Source of the DNA: Negativicutes bacterium
GTDB taxonomy: Bacteria; Bacillota_C; Negativicutes; Acidaminococcales; Acidaminococcaceae
Assembly: GCA_009930275.1 (NCBI GenBank)
Contig: RZYP01000059.1
Span: forward strand, 1 to 10,706
DNA: 10,706 bases
Direction: 5' to 3'
The notes under the pieces are model-generated. The model saw nothing but the letters and a program-made list of their open reading frames with translations, was not told the DNA's origin and searched no databases. The first letter of the stretch is position 1, and the number at the start of each line of letters is the position of its first letter. This document shows, piece by piece, positions 1 through 5,881 of the stretch. Made by a program: the position numbers and the translations under genes.

Positions 1-96
1 CAAAGCGCTTAAGTTACCGAACCGCCGTATACCGAACGGTACGTACGGTGGTGTGAGAGGACGGTTGCTCAAATAATGGGCAACCTCCTACTCGAT
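1..96 (+). mobile_element. 3' end of a group II intron (domains V and VI)
   Basis: This is the last part of a self-splicing retroelement RNA; the rest, including any reverse transcriptase/maturase gene, lies left of the window. Domain V is visible at 21-52. The outer 9-bp stem pairs 21-29 with 44-52 and contains a CGC triad (23-25) whose G24 faces T49 as a G-U wobble. A 2-base CG bulge follows at 42-43, and an inner stem pairs 30-33 with 38-41 around a 4-base loop. Domain VI follows: 63-70 pairs with 78-85, 58-61 with 86-89, and GAG 55-57 with CTC 91-93. This leaves A90 bulged seven bases from the inferred 3' splice site at about 96, as expected for the branch-point adenosine. The sequence ending CCTACTCGAT is typical of bacterial group II introns. 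The intron class is not assigned. Confidence 0.88.
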
Positions 97-97
97 T

Positions 98-166
98 GTA
101 GTTTCTCTGTCTAAACAAGTAATATATGCTCTTGCGTCTGAGAGGCCTATTTTAGATGCAGAATAA
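98..166 (+). other. Open 22-codon frame after the intron, possible 3' end of an interrupted gene
   Basis: Directly after the intron 3' splice site one frame stays open for 22 codons and ends in TAA at 164-166. The encoded tail reads VVSLSKQVIYALASERPILD and two more residues, which looks protein-like rather than random. If real, it is the C-terminus of a gene whose 5' exon lies left of the window and which the intron splits. I do not recognise the protein. Such a short frame can arise by chance, so this is tentative. Confidence 0.25.
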
Positions 167-310
167 AATCATTAACATGCGTTTTTCCATGTGAATGTGA
201 ACTGGGGATTTTAGGCTTGCAAAAAACAATTCGGTGCATAAAAATTAATAACTGCAAAGAGGCGAATATCGCAGATCAATGACATTTACGAGGTTTCGAA
301 AAACAAATAC
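167..310. other. Non-coding leader region before the cupin gene
   Basis: No gene is supported here. A weak promoter-like pair on the plus strand, TTGCAA (217-222) and TAAAAA (239-244) with 16 bp between, could serve the cupin gene but matches consensus poorly. No riboswitch or terminator was recognised. Confidence 0.3.
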
Positions 311-326
311 ATAAGGAGGAATTCAG

Positions 327-668
327 ATGCCGCTGATAAAACAGAGTGATCAGGGTACGGTAAAGTCGAACATACGGAACGGTAAGGGAAGGGGCGTGGC
401 ATACCCTTCCACAGACACTCTAAGTGAAGGACCTATAAGTATGGCGTCAAGGATCGAACTTGAGCCGGAAGCATCGGTGGGATTTCACCTTCATGATTGT
501 GACGAAGAAGTTTACGCCATAGTTTCGGGAGAAGGAATATATGAATTTGACGGAGGTTCCTATCCGGCGCTTCCCGGCGATATCTTTGTGACAAAAAAAG
601 GAATGTCTCATGGTCTGAAGAATACGGGGAGAGAAACTTTGGTTTTCTTTGCCGTTGTGGCAAGATAA
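327..668 (+). CDS. Small single-domain cupin protein
   Basis: This 113-residue cytoplasmic protein is essentially one cupin beta-barrel (Cupin_2 type). Motif 1 is at residues about 52-70, with metal-ligand candidates H54, H56 and E60 or E61 followed by the conserved glycines of SGEG. Motif 2 is at 83-99, with PGD and then H95 and N99. These residues normally hold one divalent metal ion. Small cupins include isomerases, dioxygenases and ligand-binding proteins, so substrate and reaction cannot be read from the sequence. The start is well supported: GGAGG at 315-319 sits seven bases before the ATG. The gene stands alone on its strand, ends at a hairpin terminator and converges on the TRAP transporter operon. 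A role in metabolising the transported compound is possible but is inferred only from proximity. Confidence 0.85.
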   Translation: MPLIKQSDQGTVKSNIRNGKGRGVAYPSTDTLSEGPISMASRIELEPEASVGFHLHDCDEEVYAIVSGEGIYEFDGGSYPALPGDIFVTKKGMSHGLKNTGRETLVFFAVVAR

Positions 669-688
669 GACATAATTTGGACATAAAT

Positions 689-727
689 AGAGGCCGTGCA
701 GGCAGTTTTTGCACAGCCTCTGTTTTT
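689..727 (+). terminator. Rho-independent terminator of the cupin gene
   Basis: The hairpin pairs AGAGGC (689-694) with GCCTCT (716-721) and GTGCA (696-700) with TGCAC (710-714), with one mismatch between the two helices and a 9-base loop. A run of five T follows at 723-727. It lies 20 bases after the cupin stop codon. Read from the minus strand the hairpin also forms, but only ATTTATG follows, so it would be a weaker terminator for the convergent TRAP operon. Confidence 0.85.
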
Positions 728-749
728 ATTATGGAACAATACTTATCAT

Positions 750-2030
750 TTATTCCGTCGGCATAAACATATTTGGAACAAAAGTCGAAAGCTGAGGGAA
801 TGCTATTATCAGTATCAAAATCAAGGTCATTGCTGCCAGAAAAAAAGAAATATACCTGAATGAATCTTCATAAGGGATGTCTGCGACCTTACATGCTGTC
901 ATAAGATCCACTCCAAGCGGTGGGGTGTTAGCTCCTATAGCCATGTTAACGCAAACCATTATCCCGAGGTGTATCGGATCTACTCCTATTTGCTGCATTA
1001 TTGGCATGAAAATAGGTATCATTATCAGTATGATAGCCGTAGTTTCCATAAACATACCGAGGACCAACAAGAGAAGGTTGAAGAACAACAGGATCATCCA
1101 GTAATTGTCAGAAATGCTGAGGATAGCGGCTGCTAGTTTCTGTGGTATGTCTTCTGCTGTAAGTATCCACCCGAAGAGGCTTGCGGCTGCAATGATAAAG
1201 AGTACCACTGCACTGGTCTTTGCAACCTCAAGGCATATTTCAAGGAAACGTCTCCATGTCATCTTGTGATAAACATATTTTGAGAGTATAAAGGCATATA
1301 AAGCAGCGACAGCTCCAGCCTCAGTAGCAGTGAATATACCCTTGAGTATCCCTACGATAATTATTGCCGGTGTGACCATCGGAAGGAAGGCATCCTTCAT
1401 TGCCGCCCAAACTTCTTTCCCGTTGGCTTCAGGCATTTTCGGATAGTTTTCTTTACGAGCAAAGTAATATGCTATTGCCATAAGGGAAATTCCGGCAAGA
1501 ATACCGGGAATAAAGCCTGCCAGAAACAGTTTGCCTATTGAGGTCCCCATAGTAACGCCAAGTACTACCATCACTATGCTTGGCGGAATGATCGTTCCTA
1601 ATGAACCGGCACAGCCAAGCAGTGATGCGCTGAAAGCAGGCTTATATTTCTGTTCTTTCATCGCAGGCAACATTATTGAACCGATAGCGGCAACGTCTGC
1701 TACTCCGGAGCCGGAGATAGCTCCGAAGAACATACAGGATACGACCATGACCATTGCCATACCGCCTCTGATATGTCCGACCAGGCTTGATGCAAACCTC
1801 ATTATCTTTGGGGTGATGTCACCCTCAGCCATCATGGAGCCGGCCAGCAGAAAGAGAGGTATCGCAAGGAGTGTGAATGAATCTACCCCTACTACCATCC
1901 GTTGTGCTATGACCAGAAGAGGAAGCGTTGATTCAAAAAAAAGATAACATACGCTTGATATAGCTATAGAATAAGATACCGGAATACCTATCGTGATTGC
2001 GATAAGCAATACGGTCATGAGTATAAGCAA
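750..2030 (-). CDS. dctM: TRAP transporter large membrane subunit (DctM family)
   Basis: This is the large integral membrane subunit of a tripartite ATP-independent periplasmic (TRAP) transporter. It uses an ion gradient, usually sodium, to import a solute delivered by the periplasmic binding protein. The 426-residue length is normal for the family and the protein is hydrophobic throughout, with about 11-12 membrane segments. Family signatures are the AISGSG stretch (about 104-109), GTIIPPS (145-151) followed by SIGKLFLAGFIPG (164-176), and the second-half NTPPLG (368-373). The two PP-containing loops belong to the inverted-repeat transport core. The chosen start is TTG at 2030. AGGGAG, overlapping the end of dctQ, lies nine bases upstream of it, whereas the first ATG (2018) is 21 bases away. 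The gap after dctQ is only 6 bp, suggesting translational coupling. It is the last gene of a dctP-dctQ-dctM operon. Confidence 0.95.
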   Translation of the reverse strand: MLILMTVLLIAITIGIPVSYSIAISSVCYLFFESTLPLLVIAQRMVVGVDSFTLLAIPLFLLAGSMMAEGDITPKIMRFASSLVGHIRGGMAMVMVVSCMFFGAISGSGVADVAAIGSIMLPAMKEQKYKPAFSASLLGCAGSLGTIIPPSIVMVVLGVTMGTSIGKLFLAGFIPGILAGISLMAIAYYFARKENYPKMPEANGKEVWAAMKDAFLPMVTPAIIIVGILKGIFTATEAGAVAALYAFILSKYVYHKMTWRRFLEICLEVAKTSAVVLFIIAAASLFGWILTAEDIPQKLAAAILSISDNYWMILLFFNLLLLVLGMFMETTAIILIMIPIFMPIMQQIGVDPIHLGIMVCVNMAIGANTPPLGVDLMTACKVADIPYEDSFRYISFFLAAMTLILILIIAFPQLSTFVPNMFMPTE

Positions 2031-2036
2031 AATATA

Positions 2037-2519
2037 TCACTCCCTAGTAAATTTGCTGATAATATCGCGCAGGATGATGGGAAGCATCAGAATACACCCC
2101 AGCGGGAAGGCGAGATACATTATGCCGGCAGGGATCTGCAGTGTAGTGGTCGTCATGTCCCACGTTCTTAGAACAAGGTGATAACCGCCGATCAATCCAG
2201 GGACTACAAAAGAAAGTATCGCTAAGTCTCCGATAAGTTCCCACGCTTTACGGACACCAGGTGAAGATTTATTCAGCAGTATGTTGATCACCATGTGATC
2301 TCCACTGAGAAGTGCCACAGCAGCACCTACGAAGGTCAACCAGACAAGAAGTGTCTGAGTGACCTCAGCTACCCATTCTATAGACACATGGAAAATATAG
2401 CGTGAGAACACTTCTAATATAACTAACACAAAGACCACAATTACGTTAGCAGCAAGTAAAAACTCAAGAGGGCGGTAAGCCCTCTTGAGATATTCTGATT
2501 TTTTATCTTGGACCATCAC
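2037..2519 (-). CDS. dctQ: TRAP transporter small membrane subunit (DctQ family)
   Basis: This 160-residue protein has four predicted membrane segments (about 17-40, 52-73, 92-112 and 131-150). It matches the DctQ small subunit, which packs against DctM and is required for transport. The segment EWVAEVTQTLLVWLTFVGAA (about 49-68) is characteristic: an acidic residue before the second helix, then a W and a GAA motif. The start is uncertain. GTG at 2519 and ATG at 2516 are adjacent and in frame, and the only Shine-Dalgarno-like sequence, GGGAA, lies about 10 bases before the GTG. The gap after the dctP stop is 6 bp. The weak ribosome binding site suggests re-initiation or coupling from dctP translation, as suits a three-subunit complex. 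The first and last residues (KKSEYLKR, ISKFTRE) are charged cytoplasmic ends. Confidence 0.93.
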   Translation of the reverse strand: MMVQDKKSEYLKRAYRPLEFLLAANVIVVFVLVILEVFSRYIFHVSIEWVAEVTQTLLVWLTFVGAAVALLSGDHMVINILLNKSSPGVRKAWELIGDLAILSFVVPGLIGGYHLVLRTWDMTTTTLQIPAGIMYLAFPLGCILMLPIILRDIISKFTRE

Positions 2520-2525
2520 TCAGTG

Positions 2526-3509
2526 TCATTTCCCGTATTCACGGACCAAGTCTATAAGGTCCTTGCCGAATACGCTCTCATATTCCTTCCAAATAGGCTG
2601 TACAGCTTTCTGGAATGCAGCTTTGTCGATTTCGTTGACCTTCATTCCCTTTGCCTTGAGTTTATTAAGGAAGTCGTCTTCCTGTGCTATGGTCTGTTTA
2701 CGCTGTATGGTGCACCATTTTGCCGCGAGCTTCTTAACAGTGGCTTGGTCCTTATCTGAAAGCTTTTTCCACACGCTGTCGTTCACACATAGGAGGGCTG
2801 AGCCCCAGATATGACTGGATTTAGAAAGGTATTTCTGTACCTCATAGAATGCGCTTGAATAAATAATTGCGTACGGGTTTTCCTGTCCGTCGACTACACC
2901 CTGCTGCAGTGATGAGTAAAGTTCGCCGAAATTAATTGCCATGGGAGCCGCACCTAGGAGCTTGAATGTGTCAAGGCGCATCTTGTCAGGTGTTACGCGG
3001 AGTTTAATACCTTCAAGGTCAGATGGCTTTACAATTGGTTTCTTGTTGTTAGTGATGTGTCTGAATCCATTTTCCCACCATGAAAGACCTACTATCCCCT
3101 TTTTAGCAAGTATAGCCAGAAGGCTGTTGCCGATCTTTCCGTCATATGCTTTGTAGGCAGCTTCATGTGTCGGCCATGCATAAGGCAATGCTTCGATGCC
3201 GAACTTTGGATCTATCGACTGGAAAGAACCGCCGCCGATGAGTCCGCCGTCAATTGTCTGAAGTATAAGCCCTTCGATAACGTCTTTTTCGTTTCCAAGC
3301 TGTCCACTGGGATAAATTTGAATATTTACCCTTCCGGATGTTTCTTTCTTTACCTCATCAGCAAAACCGACAAGGTTAGTGTTCCATGAATGGTCGGCGT
3401 TGAGGACATGTCCTATCTTGATCGTCGTAGCAGCGAAGCTCGTACCTGCAAAAAGCAGGAGTGCGAGAGTACAGATAAATAATGCAAATACAGTTGTTTT
3501 CTTGATCAT
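2526..3509 (-). CDS. dctP: TRAP transporter substrate-binding protein (DctP family)
   Basis: This is the periplasmic solute receptor of the TRAP system, 327 residues, normal for the DctP family. Residues 1-26 form a Sec signal peptide: MIKK, a hydrophobic core, then cleavage after SFA. The mature protein starts with a beta strand typical of the family (TTIKIGHVLN). Family landmarks are YPSGQLGNEKDVIEG (66-80), the hinge segment LKxRVTP-like region with R171, the probable carboxylate-clamping arginine equivalent to R147 of SiaP, and FGELYSSLQQGVVDGQENP (194-212). R150 may also contact ligand. These features imply an organic-acid-type substrate, but its identity (dicarboxylate, keto acid, sialic acid, lignin- or amino-acid-derived acid) cannot be told from sequence. 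GGAGGG lies upstream of the ATG at good spacing. It is first in the operon and has its own promoter. Confidence 0.95.
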   Translation of the reverse strand: MIKKTTVFALFICTLALLLFAGTSFAATTIKIGHVLNADHSWNTNLVGFADEVKKETSGRVNIQIYPSGQLGNEKDVIEGLILQTIDGGLIGGGSFQSIDPKFGIEALPYAWPTHEAAYKAYDGKIGNSLLAILAKKGIVGLSWWENGFRHITNNKKPIVKPSDLEGIKLRVTPDKMRLDTFKLLGAAPMAINFGELYSSLQQGVVDGQENPYAIIYSSAFYEVQKYLSKSSHIWGSALLCVNDSVWKKLSDKDQATVKKLAAKWCTIQRKQTIAQEDDFLNKLKAKGMKVNEIDKAAFQKAVQPIWKEYESVFGKDLIDLVREYGK

Positions 3510-3582
3510 AAAATATTCCCTCCATAATAAATAGTTTTTTTGTTAAAGAGCAAAATACAACTTCTATCTTAAAAGGCATTTA

Positions 3583-3597
3583 TGAGACAGCCTCTCA
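3583..3597 (-). other. Small hairpin in the dctP leader
   Basis: In the inferred 117-base 5' leader of dctP, TGAGA and TCTCA form a perfect 5-bp stem around a 5-base loop. There is no T run and no alternative pairing with the ribosome binding site is evident. It may be incidental. Confidence 0.3.
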
Positions 3598-3632
3598 AAC
3601 CTGTGTTGAATAATCAAATTTAAATTCAGAAG

Positions 3633-3661
3633 AATATACATTATCCCAAGGACAAAGTCAA
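3633..3661 (-). promoter_or_regulatory. Sigma70-type promoter of the dctPQM operon
   Basis: On the minus strand TTGACT (3661-3656) is followed, after exactly 17 bases, by TATATT (3638-3633). Both hexamers are one or two changes from consensus and the spacing is ideal. Transcription would begin near 3626, giving a leader of about 117 bases before the dctP ATG. Nothing else on this strand within 300 bp looks as good. Confidence 0.65.
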
Positions 3662-3668
3662 TTATTGG

Positions 3669-3706
3669 TGAACTTATTTGATACATAAGTTCATTTTGTT
3701 CATTTT
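3669..3706 (-). promoter_or_regulatory. Candidate operator: 9-bp inverted repeat plus tandem direct repeats
   Basis: TGAACTTAT (3669-3677) and ATAAGTTCA (3685-3693) are perfect inverted repeats around a 7-base spacer. The right arm overlaps a tandem direct repeat, GTTCATTTT at 3689-3697 and again at 3698-3706. This gives three TGAAC/GTTCA half-sites. The inverted repeat begins 8 bp upstream of the dctP -35 box, a position suited to an activator or to a repressor covering the promoter. TRAP operons are often controlled by GntR/FadR-type or LysR-type regulators, but no regulator gene lies in the window and the motif is not assigned to a known family. Confidence 0.5.
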
Positions 3707-3850
3707 AAAGAAATAATTGTTTGCTTATTGTGTTGCGTCAGCGAAAGAGTAAAGAAGTAATGTGTGTAATAGACGAACATACTTTTGATGAACAGCAGCA
3801 TGTCTTTGAAATACCCAAGTCTCTGCCTTGTTGTAAAGGCCGGTTAATGC
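3707..3850. other. Gap with no supported gene
   Basis: Short open frames exist on both strands, including a 33-codon plus-strand frame at 3760-3861, but none has a convincing start or similarity. A small GCCTT/AAGGC hairpin just past the minus-strand gene end lacks a T run, so it is not called a terminator. Confidence 0.3.
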
Positions 3851-4384
3851 TCAGTCTATAACATTTATAATTAATTCTTTAGCTGCAATTCCCAGCTTCC
3901 TCTCGTCGGTCGACTGACCGATGTTTTTGGGCGAGGTCGGATCACTTATGACAAATTTAATTTTTAGCAAACCATTTCCTGCGGCCGTATATGGAATTTC
4001 AGCCTCATGCCATGCTTCATCTGTGATTTTCCATGATGCTGTTTTTATCTCATTCGCGTACACATCGACGGTCTGGCAAGGGAGGTCTCCACCGAGGTAA
4101 GCGAAAGCTCTTATTTGAAGCAACAGGTTTTTATCTCCGGCGTTTTGTACGTCAAAAAGCATAGATGCTTCGTTGCCGTCTGTCCAGGTATATCCTTTTT
4201 CCTGTCTGCTCCAGCCTGCAAGCATATATTTGCGGGCATTGTCTTCTGTCTTATAATAACTGACACTATCTCCTAGTGTGTATACTGTAGCAGGTTTATC
4301 ATATTTTCCGCTGTATATGAGGAATGAAAATCCTGAAGCGACTATTGCAAGCATAATTACTAGCCAGGTCCATATTTTCGGCAT
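3851..4384 (-). CDS. Membrane-anchored beta-sandwich protein, DUF7024-like domain
   Basis: This 177-residue protein has one N-terminal membrane segment (about 5-24) and a globular domain expected outside the membrane. The domain has the pattern GWSxxExxxTWTDG (57-70), then a strand-rich centre with a cysteine in LPCQTVDVYANE (101-112), a W in TASWKI (115-120), and a C-terminal motif SDPTSPKNIGQSTDERKLGI (147-166). By recall this matches the jelly-roll-like domain (DUF7024 type) at the C-terminus of large envelope glycosyltransferase and polysaccharide-modifying membrane proteins. Here it stands alone on a single anchor, which is unusual. AAGGGG upstream at 8-base spacing supports the ATG. An acyltransferase gene lies upstream on the same strand, now separated by an IS. 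A role in surface-glycan modification is inferred from domain and context; no catalytic residues can be named. Confidence 0.6.
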   Translation of the reverse strand: MPKIWTWLVIMLAIVASGFSFLIYSGKYDKPATVYTLGDSVSYYKTEDNARKYMLAGWSRQEKGYTWTDGNEASMLFDVQNAGDKNLLLQIRAFAYLGGDLPCQTVDVYANEIKTASWKITDEAWHEAEIPYTAAGNGLLKIKFVISDPTSPKNIGQSTDERKLGIAAKELIINVID

Positions 4385-4504
4385 ACCATTATCCCCTTAA
4401 TTATTTTTAAATGAAACCTATATGATGTTTTTAATGTATGGGGTGTTTTATAAATATAATATTTAATATCACTCGTGTCCAAGATAGGAAAATAAAAGAG
4501 TAAA

Positions 4505-4568
4505 GCCTCCGGAATTGGGATATCATTAAGTTGCGACACAAAAAGAATCCCAAACAAAACACGGAGGC
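4505..4568 (+). promoter_or_regulatory. Leader stem that masks the transposase ribosome binding site
   Basis: GCCTCCG (4505-4511) pairs perfectly with CGGAGGC (4562-4568), and TTGGGAT (4515-4521) pairs with ATCCCAA (4547-4553). The right outer arm contains the whole GGAGG (4563-4567) of the transposase gene. Transcripts entering from outside the element would fold this way and translate poorly; a transcript starting inside the loop would lack the left arm. IS10 and IS50 are known to use this kind of protection against read-through. No good internal promoter was identified. Confidence 0.6.
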
Positions 4569-4574
4569 AGGACA

Positions 4575-5753
4575 ATGATAAAGTGCATGAGTCTGTTTAG
4601 TCAAATACTATCTGAAATGTCATTATCTCCAGTAAATTTTGAACAGCTGGTGATGAAACACGGAAACGACCGTAATGCAAAGGGATTTACGTCAAAAGAG
4701 CAACTGGTTGCCATGCTTTTTTCCCATCTTGCAAGGGCTGATTCACTTAGGGAAATAACAAACGGTCTCTTATGCTGTAATGGTAAAGTAAAGCATCTTG
4801 GAATTAAATCAGCTCCCAAACGTTCAACACTTGCATATGCAAATGAGCATAGGAACGCAGATCTATATGAAGAATACTTCTGGAACCAGCTTCAGCATTT
4901 TCGCTCAATGAATATGCTGGGAACAAGCGGAAAACAGTTTAAGTTCAAGAACAAACTGTTTCTCTTTGACTCAACAACAATAAGCCTCTGTCTTTCACTG
5001 TTCCAATGGGCAGACTACAGACAGACCAAGGGTGGAGTAAAGGTACATGTACTTCTTGATCAAAGTGACTATATGCCTGCATTCGTAACAATAACAGAAG
5101 CGAAGGTACATGACAGCACGATCTCAAAAACTCTGAACCTGAAACCTGGATCAATAATAGCGGCAGACAGAGGATACCTGGACTTTGAACAATTCAACAA
5201 GTGGAACACAAGCAAGATTTTCTTTGTTACAAGAATGAAAGAAAACATAGGTTACAAAACCATAATTCACGGCTGTGGTACACACGGAAGCAACGTATGC
5301 TCAGATGATGAGATTATTCTTACAGGCATAAACACCAAAATCAAATACCCTAAAAAGCTCCGTCTGGTAACGGTCTGGAACGAAGAGAAGCGGGAAGAAA
5401 TAAAGATACTCACCAACAATTTTAAACTTGCTGCATCGACCATAGGGGCAATATACAAAGAACGCTGGGAGATAGAACTGTTTTTTAAGACCTTGAAACA
5501 GACTTTAAACGTAAAGACTTTCATCGGGACAAGTGAGAATGCATTACGTATACAGATTTGGACAGCCATGATATCGCTTCTGATAATAAGATGGATGCAT
5601 CATCTGTCAAAAATGAAATGGTCATTCTCAAACATGAGTGCAATGCTAAGGATGAACCTGTTTACGTACCGATCATTACTGGAGTGGCTTGATAAACCAT
5701 ATGAAACTCCGCCTGCCGTACCGCAATTTGAGCAACTTGGATTATTTGACTGA
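4575..5753 (+). CDS. IS4-family DDE transposase with DUF4372-like N-terminus
   Basis: This 392-residue enzyme catalyses cut-and-paste transposition of the surrounding element. The N-terminal part (about 20-105: FEQLV, then GFTSKEQLVAMLFSHLARADSLREI) resembles the DUF4372 DNA-binding segment of many IS4-family proteins. The DDE catalytic residues are D132 (in FDSTTI), D198 (in AADRGY) and E301. E301 lies in the family YREK signature, Y294-x2-R297-x3-E301-x6-K308. All are present, the length is normal and there is no frameshift, so the enzyme is probably active. GGAGG sits seven bases before the ATG. That site lies in a strong leader stem that should limit translation from read-through RNA. The gene runs opposite to the host genes on either side. 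Confidence 0.93.
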   Translation: MIKCMSLFSQILSEMSLSPVNFEQLVMKHGNDRNAKGFTSKEQLVAMLFSHLARADSLREITNGLLCCNGKVKHLGIKSAPKRSTLAYANEHRNADLYEEYFWNQLQHFRSMNMLGTSGKQFKFKNKLFLFDSTTISLCLSLFQWADYRQTKGGVKVHVLLDQSDYMPAFVTITEAKVHDSTISKTLNLKPGSIIAADRGYLDFEQFNKWNTSKIFFVTRMKENIGYKTIIHGCGTHGSNVCSDDEIILTGINTKIKYPKKLRLVTVWNEEKREEIKILTNNFKLAASTIGAIYKERWEIELFFKTLKQTLNVKTFIGTSENALRIQIWTAMISLLIIRWMHHLSKMKWSFSNMSAMLRMNLFTYRSLLEWLDKPYETPPAVPQFEQLGLFD

Positions 5754-5881
5754 GTATTGGACAGCTAAAAGCAAGTAACGTGAAAATAACACTGAAACCG
5801 TAAAGGACAACCTGATTTTAAATGCGTCCAAGAACGAGTTACAAAGCCTTGCTATTAGAGGAGTGCATTTTGATATTTGAG

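Noticed and set aside
433..714. 93-residue minus-strand open frame opposite the cupin gene
   Set aside because: It is antisense to a gene with clear cupin motifs, a strong ribosome binding site and a terminator; it has no recognisable domain.
1531..1947. 138-residue plus-strand open frame inside dctM
   Set aside because: It is the mirror of a conserved DctM coding stretch, low in charged residues as expected of the antisense of a membrane protein, and lacks a ribosome binding site.
3583..3600. GAGGCTGTCTC-like sequence in the dctP leader as a relic of an IS end
   Set aside because: Only a single copy is present with no partner repeat or transposase remnant nearby, so it is better described as a small leader hairpin.
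3704..3861. Overlapping short open frames on both strands (33 codons from ATG 3760 on +, about 47 codons on -)
   Set aside because: Too short, weak or absent ribosome binding sites, no recognisable motif, and the plus-strand frame overlaps the 3' end of the beta-sandwich gene.
4360..4575. 71-residue minus-strand frame crossing the left IS end
   Set aside because: It spans the IS junction and overlaps the start of the beta-sandwich gene in another frame. It is probably an accident of the insertion and does not look like the missing acyltransferase tail.
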